The notes beneath the pieces are model-generated. The model searched no databases. It was not told the DNA's origin and saw nothing but the letters and a program-made list of their open reading frames with translations. This document shows positions 44,576 to 54,394 of a DNA stretch of 64,000 bases, in pieces. Positions within the stretch are counted from its first letter, which is position 1; each line of letters opens with the position of its first letter. The stretch is from assembly GCA_039566865.1 (NCBI GenBank), contig CM076943.1:36960663-37024662 (forward strand), read 5' to 3'. A program made the position numbers and the translations under genes. The DNA is from Aurelia coerulea (taxonomy: Eukaryota > Cnidaria > Scyphozoa > Semaeostomeae > Ulmaridae).

Positions 44576-45971
44576 ACGGCGGCCAGCATACAGATCAGAA
44601 ACAAAAGTAACATTCCCTGAAGGAGCAATGCCAATCACGCCTTTTGCAGTGTTGTGGTGCTTGTAATGAGAATATGACTCACTTTGAGTCCTGAGGGAGC
44701 TTGGCATTTCTATGAAAATTCCTGTTGCATCTATTATCACTCGAGTTGTGGGATAAGTTTCTTTAAAAGATTTTCGAATTGTTTCATCAACAGTTTGGCT
44801 TTATGCCCAAATTGGCAAGGAACGAAATCTTGCGTGGAGAAAATCTATCCAAGTTATGAATATCCTTGAGTAATGTGCAACATGGGCAATGTCAGCCTCA
44901 AGTAATCAACAACGTAATCTCACTAAAACAAGAAACAACTCTTGCTCAGCAGGTAGTGACCTCCTTGGCCCACGCTTGCTTCTATCCTCCTTCAGACTCT
45001 CTACATTTGTGTTGGATTTATGATAAATCAGTTTCTCTGCAGCAGGTAAAAAGGACTCAAACAAGATTTTAAAAGTCTCATATTCCTTCAAGCCTGTTTA
45101 AAAATGAAATTTCTCACTGACATCTTTTATGCTCTCAACGGAAAGAGAAATCTTTGCAGTTCTGTCTTTCATAAAATTGTTTTCAGTTTGTAGCAAATCA
45201 TTTTTTTGTTGCGCCTGTCCCATTTCCTCTTCATGCTTCAATTTTAGCAAATCTAGCTGTGCTCTCAGAACAGCTAACTCCTCACCATTATCAGATTGAC
45301 TTTCTGCAGTGATACTTGTATATCCCTCTAGCTCCTTGTTGCCCTCTCGAGAAGTTGATTTCCAAGGAACGTTTGGATTTCGGTTCCTCGACTTTGTTGT
45401 TCTTCTTGGATTTGAAATAGTGGGCCTGGTTTTCTTTGGAACTATGAGGAGAAAATTGTTCATGTAAGTTTTTTGTCCTCCTGGAAAATGCTCTGAGCAC
45501 GATCTGTGACCTTTAGTAGGAGCGAAGTCCTTTCTGCTGATTAGTGAAATCCATCGCTTCCTTAACTCTATTTTTTCTGGTCCAACACCACTTGGAAAAG
45601 AGTAAAACCTCAAATGTTTGTTTTTCTTAGAATGGCTATAGCAATTTGGAACACAGCATATTAACCCACCACCAAGTCTACTCGATCTTCATAAGAACCG
45701 ACCTTCCCACTTTCAATTTGCAAATCACGAGAACCAGCACCTTCTTCCAAAGATCTCACGCTGCCATTTTCTCTTTCCAGAGGCGTTTCTTCACCTTGAA
45801 TGCTCCCAATACCCGTGCAAGAGTTTTTAAAAAAACTATAGGGTAGGGTTCAGTAGAAAATACGGAAGATATTTCGTCGCAATTCGTTTGCTTTTCCATA
45901 TCTCCAGACATCTCTCCATACAAACGCTGTTTGTTTTGACTGCGTCTTATACTACAACTCCCATAATGCAT
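44576..45971 (-). pseudogene. THAP-HTH-DDE_Tnp_4 transposase, N-terminal part
   Basis: The start (MEKQTNCDEISSVFSTEPYP, near 45880) lies in the terminal repeat and leads through KTLARVLGAFKVKK. After frameshifts a THAP zinc finger appears: CCVPNCYSHSKKNKHLRFYS, RKRWISLISRKDFAP, HRSCSEHF (C-x3-C and C-x2-H ligands present). A Lys/Gln-rich coiled coil follows (LRAQLDLLKLKHEEEMGQAQ). Next come SLPAEQELFLVLVRLRC and SRIFITWIDFLHARFRSLPI, a helix-turn-helix domain of the HTH_Tnp_4 type. Then VIIDATGIFIEMPSSL with the first catalytic Asp, YSHYKHHNTAKGVIGIAPSG and FVSDLYAGR, where the foldback copy interrupts. THAP binds the transposon ends and DDE catalyses strand transfer in this family. Several frameshifts and stops (for example after VRLRC) prevent expression of a whole protein. 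Confidence 0.92.
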
Positions 45972-47348
45972 TGCGCACTCGGTGAATAAGGAGAAAGGCG
46001 AATTTCAGTGATTATGCATACTGACCTGAGCAATAACCCAAACTCCTTCACTGCTATCATGTCTCAAAATTGGAGGCAATTTCTAATGATTTCTGGTAAA
46101 GACATCATTTGGGCCTAGCCTTTTCCTCGCTTGAAACTTTGCAACATTGCACCTAAAAAATTATGGTAAAATTCCTGAGCTAGATTATGTACTTACCCAT
46201 GACTCAGACAAAAGTTTGACTTCGTTTGCCTTTTTTACATTGGCAATTTTTTGTAAGAAACATCCAGTTGTGGGCGAATTAGAGAAACTTTCCTCGGTCC
46301 ATATTTTTCCCTGCACAGTCTCGCCGCTTCAAACAACAAACGGTGAACTTTGACATTGTATCATAAAAGTCTTGCATCATAGAACATTCCTAGAGAATGA
46401 TTCCATACGCCTTAGCGAGTCACTCGTGAATTGTTTTCACGCATTTGATTCAATCAGTCAATGCAAACAAACAAAAGAGCAAAACCGGGTATCTTTTGTA
46501 GCGAACCCAAAATAATGCTTTGTTCTTTTTATGTTTTGGATTGATTGAAATTTGAAAGAAAAGAACAAAATGCGTAAAAACAATTCATGAGTGCCTCGCT
46601 AAAGCGCATGGAATCGTTCAAAAGGAATGTTCTGTGATTCAAGACTTTTATGATACAATGTCAAAGTTCACTGTTTGTTGTTTGAACCGGAGAGACTGTG
46701 CAGAGAAAGATATGGACCGAGGAAAGTTTTGGCAATTCACCCACAACTGGTTGTTTCTTAAAAAGAATTGCCAAAGTAAAAAAGGCAAACGAAGTCAAAC
46801 TTTTGTCTGAGTTATGGGTAAGTGCATTATCTAACTCAAGAATTTTAACATAACTTCTTAGGTGCAATGGAATGAGTTTCAAGCGAGGAAAAGCTTAGGC
46901 CCAAATGATGTCTCTACCAGAAATCATTAGAAAATGCCTCTCCGTTTGAGATATGATAGCAGTGAAGAAGTTTGAGTTATTACTCAGATCAGTATGCATA
47001 ATCGCTGAAATTCTTATATGTATATCTCATTTGTAGCAGTTTCTATAGATATTTCAACGAAGGTCAATATTCCTCGACCGGAAAATGAACGAAGCTCCGG
47101 CCCCAAACAAACTATGTGCCTAAACATGTAAACAACTCTAGACGGACATCCCAACAACTGATTTATCAAAACAAATTGGAAATAACTGAAGTGTTTTAGC
47201 ATCCATTTCAGTTTTAGTGAGAGTACTAGAAAATTGATCTCAAACGACCGATTTTGTCTCCAGGGGCTAGAAAGCGGTGATCTCATTGGCTGACAATTGG
47301 ATGATTTCTGCATGCTCTGGCAACCAGTAAGGATTTGAGCCTTATCTT
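45756..47348 (-). repeat. Right long terminal inverted repeat, split by a palindrome
   Basis: 45756-46003 and 47009-47348 together pair with 21044-21640. They are separated by the palindrome 46004-47008 with AATT at both sides (46000-46003 and 47009-47012); the left arm reads AAGAATTCGCC without interruption, confirming the insertion point. Confidence 0.9.
46004..47008. repeat. ~1-kb near-perfect palindrome, copy 2
   Basis: Starts TCAGTGATTATGCATACTGACC and ends with the inverse; the arms meet near 46490. It is homologous to 43232-44227 over its whole length, with scattered substitutions. The 4-bp AATT duplication is perfect and the empty site is preserved in the opposite terminal repeat (about 21388-21394). 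Confidence 0.92.
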
Positions 47349-47946
47349 GACCCAAGCAATGCTATCAACTCAGATATTCAGAATCTTTGTTCGTGGCTAC
47401 AGAGAAATAAACTGTCTCGCAATGTAGCAAAGACACAGAGCATGATCCTTGGTACTGCACCCAACCTCAGAAGACTAGATTGCAATGATTCAACCAATTT
47501 TCCTGCTTTTTTCAAAAAAATGACAAAAAGATTGAATCTACGGGCAATAGATTCCTTGATATGAACCTTGAGGTACAAATTGATCCGTTACTGAAGTGGA
47601 AAGAGCAAATCAACATTGCTATCGGTAAGATTTGACGAGGAATAGGAATACTCAAGCATTCCAAGAAATATCTTTTGTTGGAAACCATCCAAACGATGTA
47701 TTATAGTATAGTAGATTCGCATCTTAGATATTGCTGCTCTGTTTGTGGCTGTGCTGGTGATACCATACTTAGAAAATTGCAAAAGCTGCAAAATCAAGCA
47801 GCGCGTGTCGTTATAAATAGTCCATTTGATCAAACATTGTTGCCATTAATATCACAGCTAGGGTGGTTAATATCACAACAAGAAGTGACTGACTTTGAGA
47901 GAGCTTGTATAGTTTATAAAGCCTTGAATGGGCTTGCACCTCCCTA
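47349..47946 (+). pseudogene. LINE reverse transcriptase, 3' half of the split gene
   Basis: Reads DPSNAINSDIQNLCSWLQRN, KLSRNVAKTQSMILGT, then after frameshifts VQIDPLLKWKEQINIAIG, HSKKYLLLETIQTMYYSIVD, LRKLQKLQNQAARVV and KALNGLAPPY, the usual order after YADD in CR1/L2-like reverse transcriptases. At APPY it runs into an (ATA)n microsatellite (47947-47985) instead of continuing, so the C-terminus is lost. Confidence 0.9.
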
Positions 47947-47947
47947 C

Positions 47948-47985
<38 letters not shown>
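47947..47985. repeat. (ATA)n microsatellite
   Basis: About 12 ATA/TAA units; it marks the junction between the split sense LINE and the antisense LINE that follows. Confidence 0.95.
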
Positions 47986-47986
<1 letters not shown>

Positions 47987-48082
47987 GCAACCAATTCTCC
48001 ATTCCGGAGCAGTTACAAGCTACAAAACATGGGTATTGCACCAGTAACACAGGTTTTTTTTGGGTGTTTTTCTTTTTCCTAT

Positions 48083-51000
48083 TTATGATAAAAACATCTC
48101 AACCATTTTAAAAATCTTTTCGAGTTTTGTTGGGTCACTTTTCAGTAAATCATTTGTGTTTAAAGATCTTTCTTTAAAATTTTGGCACTGAAATAAGTGT
48201 TCAATGGTTTCTTCTTGAGCTCCACACCTTCTGCATAAGGCATTTTCATGTTTTCCCTTATAGTTAGCTTTTAAGTCAGTCATGTTTAGTTTCAAAGACA
48301 ATAGGTTTGCTGCATGTTTATGATTAATGTATTCTTTTTTCCCAAAGCAATTGTTTTTTAGTAATCTTAATTTTGTTTTGCTACATTCCTTCATATCTTT
48401 TTTGTATTATCGAAGTTATTCTATTTACTATCATATTTTTCCAATTCTTTGCTTGTCAGCTTGCCTATTTGTTCCTCTGAGATATCTATGTTTAGCTCTT
48501 TTAAATCATTTTTTGTTTCTGAATCCCAGCATTTATCTAGATTTAGACGTTTTTGCTCCTCATAAACCTTTTTCGTTAGTCGACTGTCTTTCATTTTTGT
48601 CAACTTTCAAAGGTATACAAGTCTTTTCATTTTTATCCTGTAAGTAATTGGCATAAGACCACATTCATATGTTATACCTTCATATGGTGTTGTACTTGGA
48701 ATGGAATTAGTTTTTGTTACTGCATCTTTTTGTATTTTCTCTAGTATTTTTAATTGTTGTTTTGACACATTTGTCCATGTTTCACATCCATATAGTATTT
48801 TGGGAATTAGTATAGACTCAATAAGTTTTATACTGATCTCCATTTTTTGTTTTTTGAAAGTTGGTTGATCAACCAAAAATTTTATTCCATTAATTATACC
48901 CATTGCAGCTTTCTTTTTGTTTGAAATGTTATCATCTAATGTTCCTTTATTATTTTTCATGTCTCCAAGATATTTGTAGCTTTCTACCTCCTTTACTGTG
49001 CAGTTGTTTAATTTCAGTTCATTTGATTGGTTACCTCTTTTGAGCTCATTGAATTTCATTGTCAAACATTCACTTTTATCCATGTTAAAATTAAGTAAGT
49101 TTGTTTCTGGTATATTTCAAGAATATTTAACATTTCTTGCATTTTGTTTGTTGAAATTGAAGCAAGCATGATATCATCTTGGCAAAGTAACGGGGGTATC
49201 CAGATATTTCCGTACCTTATTCCTAAATTTTGATCATATATTCGTTTTACTCCTTTATCAATGTGGTTGGCACATATGGGTGCTGCTAGAATTGTACCCT
49301 GTTTTAGGTTTTCCCCTATTCCTATATCTGTTGTTGTTCCATTTGGGGAATCAATTCTTATGGAGCTTTCTTTGTTAAGTTCATATATGCTTTTCAAACA
49401 TTTTCCTTTTACTCCACTTCTGTATAGGTCTATCAGACACGATTTTAAATGTAGTTTATCAAACGCTTTCTCCAAGTCAAGAAACATGAATTTTATATTA
49501 CATCTTATATATTTGTAATAATCAATGATATGGCTAACAAATAAGTGGTCAACCTTTCCTTCCACCAGCCGCTGCCTCAGAAAAACCTTTATCTATGTTT
49601 GTAATCTGTCTATTTAAAATCATTTTTTCATAGATTTTACTGATGCTAGATGTGAGAAATATTCCACGCCAATTATTTAGCTCTCTTCTGTTCCCTTTCT
49701 TTTTATATAACGTGTTAACAATTATTTTCTTCCATTTTTTTGGAATTATCCCTTTCTCAAAAGAAATGTTAAAAATTTTCAGCATGAAGTCTAAAAATTT
49801 TTGTCCTGTATATATTTCATTGGAGATGTTATCATCTCCCGGTGCTTTTTTTGTTTTCAGTGGTTGAATTGCCTCCAAAAGCTCCCATTTTTTAAATGGC
49901 CTATCAGTGGGAAACTTAATTTTTTCATGTTTTTTCATAATGCCTAAAAATAATTTTTTTTAAATTTTATATGTCTTCTATATTGTTTTTCTGGTTCTCT
50001 GTTCGTTAGTAATTTTTTGAAGTAGTTCTCATGCTCTTTCAGAATTTCACCAACATCTGTCAGTTCTATCCCTTCGTCATTTATTAATGAGGTTGGGTAT
50101 TCATGTTTCTTGCCAAGTAATTTCGTTCTAAGATTGTAGAATTCTGTGCTGTTCACCTTAACCTTTTTAACTTGATCGATATTCTTTTCCAAATTTATCT
50201 TTTTAAGATCATTTTTGATCCTAAGGATTCTTTTATTGATTAATTTAATCCTAATTTTGTAAATTTCCACTTTTATTAAATTACCTGTGTTTACATAGTT
50301 TGTAAGTTTCCTTTTTAGCTGTCTCTTTTTTCCTCTTAATTCTTTTTCATTTTTTGTCACAGTTTGTTTGCTCCTTTCCTTTTATGATATTTTCTAAAGC
50401 ATTTCTCACTTACATTATTAACCTCTTCTTCCCATTTTTCATATATGCTATCTATATTCTTGTCATTTTTTCCAACCTTCAATTGGCAATCTTCTGTTTG
50501 TTTCTTAAATTCTAGAGGTGAGTTCTTTGTTAGGATCCATTTACATGACTTAGGATTACTTGTGAAAGGATTATTTGTTTTAAGATTCAAGTTAATGGTG
50601 ATTGCATTGTGGTCTGATTCTTTCACACTATCCTTAGAGTACCTTTGCATGACAAAGTTTCTGTCTTCATCTATATACATTTGTTCAGTTTTATGATAGC
50701 ATTTTTGATTAGTTAGGACATAGTCTAAAACTGATTTCCTTTCATCATTTTCACTGTCAGTTGTTACAATCCTTGTCCATAACCCTGAGCATTTTGGACT
50801 GTTGTTAACTATTTCAAGTTTTCTTTTATTTATGAGTTTCAGTAGTATTTTACCACCTTTGCTGATTCCTTCATGGTTTCCTTTAATTGTTTCCCCTACT
50901 TTCATGTTAAAGTCTCCAACCACAAGCAGTGATTTACCTTCATTTTTTGCTTTTATTGCATAGTAATCAATTTTTTCTAAGAAACTTTTAATATTATTTA

Positions 51001-51840
51001 TATCCGCTCTTGATTCTTGCTTCCCATATACCACTCCTAGAATCGTATCTTCTGGTCCTGTTTTAATATTAAGCCAAATTTGTTCAATTTCATCATTTCC
51101 TATTTCAAGAACTGTTATTTTGTTCTTTAAATACTCCTTATAGGTTATCCATATACCACCTCCATTTTTGGTTTCCCTTCTTAGTTCAATTGGTTTACAA
51201 TATCCATTTACTACTATTGTTTTTTCATATTGTTTAATCTTACACTCATTTACACATATTATTGACAGATTTATTTCATCAACATTTTCATTTAGACTGT
51301 TTAACTTTGAATTTAGGCCGTTTGCATTAGTGTAATATACTTTCAAGCAATGTTTTCCATACCTTTTCTTTCTTTTGTGTCTTGTATTTGTTACACAAGG
51401 TACATGCAATCTATGTTTCACAAATTGTCCGATGACCTTACGTAATACCAGTACTGACCCCAAGGGGGGGGTACTCCCATACTTGACCTGACGGGATATG
51501 CCGCTCAACAGGGTGTCCTTTTGCGGTGCAAATTATGTGACAGGGCGTCCTTTTCTAACGAAATTTATGCGACAGGGTAATATAATAGGTAAAAAAATTA
51601 TGCGACTGGGTATCACAAGCAAATATTGCGTTCTACATTGTATTTGAGAGGCAAAATTTTTATGCCACAGGGTATACTTTTGGCCTAGTTTTTATGCGAC
51701 AGGGTGCAGGGTGTGGACAGGTTTTCCGCACACCCTTGTCACTTCCCTAGTCAAATATGCCCCCCCGGGTACTGACCTCAGGATGCCACTGTGTAAGACC
51801 TCAAATCGGCAGCGGAGCTTTTTATATCGAGGGGGTACTG
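48083..51840 (-). mobile_element. Antisense LINE with endonuclease and reverse transcriptase, decayed
   Basis: On the minus strand from about 51.4 kb: an APE-type endonuclease (YYTNANGLNSKLNSL, GGGIWITYKEYL, GVVYGKQESR, LLVVGDFNMKVGE, SDHNAITINL), then a Lys-rich linker, then reverse transcriptase. The latter has KTKKAPGDDNISNEIY, WRGIFLTSSISKIYEKMI, FMFLDLEKAFDKLHLKSCLI, LKQGTILAAPICANHIDKG and LLCQDDIMLAS, where QDD replaces the usual YADD/FADD. A later SYKYLGDMKNNKGTLDD follows. The C-terminal knuckle reads CRRCGAQEETIEHLFQC. At least five frameshifts separate the pieces (about 50360, 49940, 49560, 49070, 48600). The 5' end is split by a G-run element (51460-51769). The clade is uncertain because of the unusual catalytic box. 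Confidence 0.88.
51460..51769. mobile_element. G-run element, complete copy
   Basis: Starts CCAAGGGGGGGGTACTCC, ends CCCCCCGGG, flanked by the perfect 8-bp duplication TACTGACC (51452-51459 and 51770-51777). Internally TATGCGACAGGGT is repeated several times. It is related to 25507-25960 at the termini only. Confidence 0.85.
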
Positions 51841-51841
51841 T

Positions 51842-52330
51842 TTGGATTATTATTATTATTATTATTATTATTATCAATTTCTTTATTGTTGGATAACAAA
51901 TGTCAAAAAAGATAGCCAAAAGTAATTAGCTAATTTATTCCAACTTTAAAACATTAAAATACAAATATTACATAAGAAAAATAGTGGATAAAATATTTAC
52001 AAGTCATCAACAGTATACAGTGTAAAAGTAAAAGTAGATATCTAATAAGATTCATCATAAAAAGCCCAAATTCGGAATAAAAACGCTGCATAATTTACAT
52101 GGACAATTTTCTCCGTTCCAACTTTTATTTTTGTTTTAAACTGACAAAGGGATTCTGAATTACGTATCGTTGGTGGTAAAATTTGCCACAGCTGCGGACC
52201 TTTGAAACGCATGCTTTCTGTCCCGTTGTTGACAGATCTCACCCTAGGTTGAAAGAATTCGTTATTGTTGCGCAGATTGTAATGACTTTCATTTTCACGG
52301 AAAATTTACTGCATGAATGAAGGGTCCAGG
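51842..52330 (-). pseudogene. LINE 3' end, antisense
   Basis: A (TTA)n tract at 51848-51878 is the complement of the (TAA)n tail. The minus strand then matches the 3' UTR and last ~95 codons of the LINE at 28747-29590 (MRSVNNGTESMRFKGPQLWQ; C-terminus with a frameshift). The 5' side ends near 52330 in ENESHYNLRNNNEF. Confidence 0.9.
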
Positions 52331-52599
52331 TGAGCTATGAAATCAAATCTTATCCTTCGCTAGCTACTTTCAAAACGAGGCCAAAATCATTTCTGAAAGA
52401 TCAAAGGTTGATAATCTAATTCAACGCTCTTCTGAGTCCCTTTCTTTTTATATATATATTTTTTTTTTACATAGGATCTTCAAGTTGGTTTGTTTATATA
52501 CATGTAATTAAGTCCATTTTTTTTCATTTATCATATTTAAACACAAAAACCCTATCAGCTAAAAAAGAACTATTCCTATACAAAATAAACGTCTATTTA

Positions 52600-53719
52600 C
52601 AAATAGAATATTACAAATTTGCTGATCTTCTTACGGATCGTGCTTTGGGAAGGATGCTAATTGTTTAGGAATTCCTTCAGCTTCCTTTTGAATATGCTAA
52701 TTGTGGAACTCATTCTGATTTCTAATGGGATTTCATTCTACGTCTTAGCACCAGAGTAGAAAAACTGCTTTTGGAGAACACTAGGTTCTGTCTTCGGGTG
52801 TCCAGATCTAACTGATTTCTTGTTCGATAGTTAGATAATTGAGATCTGGTAACAAGACTCCCTCTTAAATTGTCCGGGCAGAGATCGTTAATTATTTTGT
52901 AGATCATCACGGCCCTGTCAAATTTTATTAAGTTTGACACTGAAAGCCAGTTGCAGCTCCACCCATCCTTTAATCTAGAGCCTTCTATTAGCGATCTTGC
53001 TCTAGTTTGTAGACGCTGAAGATGATCAAGCTTTGTGTTTGACAAACTTCCCCAAAGTTCATCACTGTGTCTCAGATGACTCTTAAGCAATGCCTTGTAC
53101 ACCTGATCCAATTTTGATGGCGGTAATATGTTCTTTAGTTTCCGCAGGGACGAAAGGGCACTTTTAATTTTGCCTTTGTGATTTTTATATTGCTGTAAGG
53201 TTTTCGTCCACTGTAATGTTTTCGTCCACTGTAACTCCAAGATATTTAACTTTTGTGACTCGTTTGATTGGTGTTCCATTTATGTTTACTTCTATTGGAC
53301 CTACCTTGGATACAGGTAGTTTGTCTTTTGTGACCAACAACCATGTATTCTGTTTTTTTCGTGTTCAAACTAAGCTTATTCTGCAGTAACCATTCTGCAA
53401 TATTGTCAACCTCAGTCTTTAGATCATTGCAGAGTTCGTCAATATCTTCAGCAGAGCAGGTTACGCTGGTGTCGTCCGCATACATGCTTGAGGTGCATTT
53501 TTTGAGGCACTGCTCAAAGTCATTGACATACAGAATGAAGGGGAGGGGCCCCAAGCACGAGCCCTGAGGAATACCCCAAGCACGAGTCCTGAGGAATAAT
53601 AAGTTGGATATGTTGTTAAGCAGGGCACATTGTAAATCAGTTAATTTATTTTTACTAAATGTATTTAACCCTGTTAAAATAAATGAAAATGGAAATGAAT
53701 GAAATGAAGAGTAGAGCAC
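52600..53719 (-). pseudogene. LINE reverse transcriptase, C-terminal part, antisense
   Basis: Two overlapping minus-strand frames (53246-53719 and 52722-53279) hold GIPQGSCLGPLPFILYVNDF, SMYADDTSVTCSAEDIDEL, LLQNKLSLNTKKTEYMVVGH, then RKLKNILPPSKLDQVYKALL, LDHLQRLQTRARSLIEGS and FDRAVMIYKIINDLCPDNL. This is a Jockey/L2-like pattern in which the last region is the RT thumb and C-terminus. A frameshift lies near 53260. Two short tandem duplications are embedded: TGTAATGTTTTCGTCCAC twice at 53193-53232, and a 24-25-bp CAAGCACGAG(C/T)CCTGAGGAATA pair at 53549-53600. The N-terminal palm and endonuclease are missing. Confidence 0.9.
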
Positions 53720-54246
53720 CCTTTCAGTGCAACTAAAACTTTATTTTTCATTACTATCTCTCAATTTATCCAAACATGTATCTAGCTGTTTTTCAGTTTA
53801 AGGTCTTCTGCTTTAATGTAGTAATTAAATTCTTGATAGGATAGTTTTCATAGGTACGTAGAGTTAGTTATATCATCAAATCGGAAGAGTTAACAGGAAA
53901 TGTGAACAGATTGATGGTTGTTTACTAATATTTGATACCAAAGGCTATGTTAATCACAACGATGTCCTGTGTGCTACATTATATATTAGGTTATACGGAG
54001 CTGCGATCACTAATTTGAAACTTGAAAATGGGGAGCCTTCATGACAGGTTATTATGAAAATTTAATGAGGTTTTTGCTTTGAATAGCAGCGCTTCTGAAT
54101 AATAGATCTATTTGCGGATGCAAAATATATTCAAACCTGTTTGAGCTAGTTAACATCGGAAGCTTGGGCAAGTCGAACCATGCAAAGAAAACATATCCTG
54201 TGTTAAACAACTGTCCTACAAATCTAATCTAGAAGCTTCAAGAAAG
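53720..54246. promoter_or_regulatory. Putative upstream/5' UTR region of the receptor exon
   Basis: No gene, transposon end or repeat is visible. It is unique-looking and directly precedes the candidate host exon, so a promoter would be expected here, but I cannot point to a core element. Confidence 0.25.
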
Positions 54247-54394
54247 ATGAGCCCACTTTATGCCACCGTCCTCTGTTTTTATATCTACAGCGTGCAAATA
54301 TGTCAGTCACAGCAGAAGAACTCGACAGAGCTCACTCAGATGCTTCGAGAAATTATGAAGACCTATGACAAGCGTATCTTGCCAACCAAAGATG
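54247..54394 (+). CDS. Exon 1 of a probable Cys-loop ligand-gated ion channel subunit
   Basis: The ATG at 54247 opens a hydrophobic signal peptide (MSPLYATVLCFYIYSVQICQ) and a short mature N-terminus ending TQMLREIMKTYDKRILPTKD. The pattern hydrophobic-hydrophobic-x-x-YDKR-(I/L)-(R/L)P is the start of the extracellular domain of nicotinic/GABA/glycine-type receptors (compare the YD-x-R-(I/L)-RP motif). After the first base of the next codon comes GTAGGT, a good donor, so the exon is 148 bp and ends in phase 1, as is common after this motif in the family. The following open sequence (LLNIYFLNFF) is intron. No later exon is found in the remaining 9.6 kb. This is the only likely host gene in the window. 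Alternatives (another secreted protein) are possible given 49 residues. Confidence 0.55.

Larger units (their letters stand above)
21044..47348. mobile_element. 26.3-kb two-gene transposon, ISL2EU-like gene content, bloated by nested insertions
   Basis: The left end AAGATAAGGCTCAAATCC and right end GGATTTGAGCCTTATCTT are inverted. The outer flanks are GACCTAAGC (21035-21043) and GACCCAAGC (47349-47357), a 9-bp duplication with one difference. Across the insertion a LINE reverse transcriptase reads from MYAD to the continuation DPSNAINSDIQNLCSWLQRN. Inside, a SWIM/YqaJ gene runs rightward from the left repeat and a THAP/HTH/DDE gene runs leftward from the right repeat, converging near 24.4-26.7 kb. 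Transposase plus YqaJ nuclease is the gene pair known from ISL2EU transposons. The 9-bp duplication is not what I recall for that group (2 bp), which is noteworthy. Nested insertions account for most of the length: LINE 22605-23767, TA element 25140-26634, block 26976-42814, foldback copy 42884-44575, palindrome 46004-47008. Confidence 0.85.

Noticed and set aside
51460..51508. Start codon of the antisense LINE ORF at 51508
   Set aside because: That ATG lies inside the inserted G-run element, so the true LINE frame begins elsewhere.
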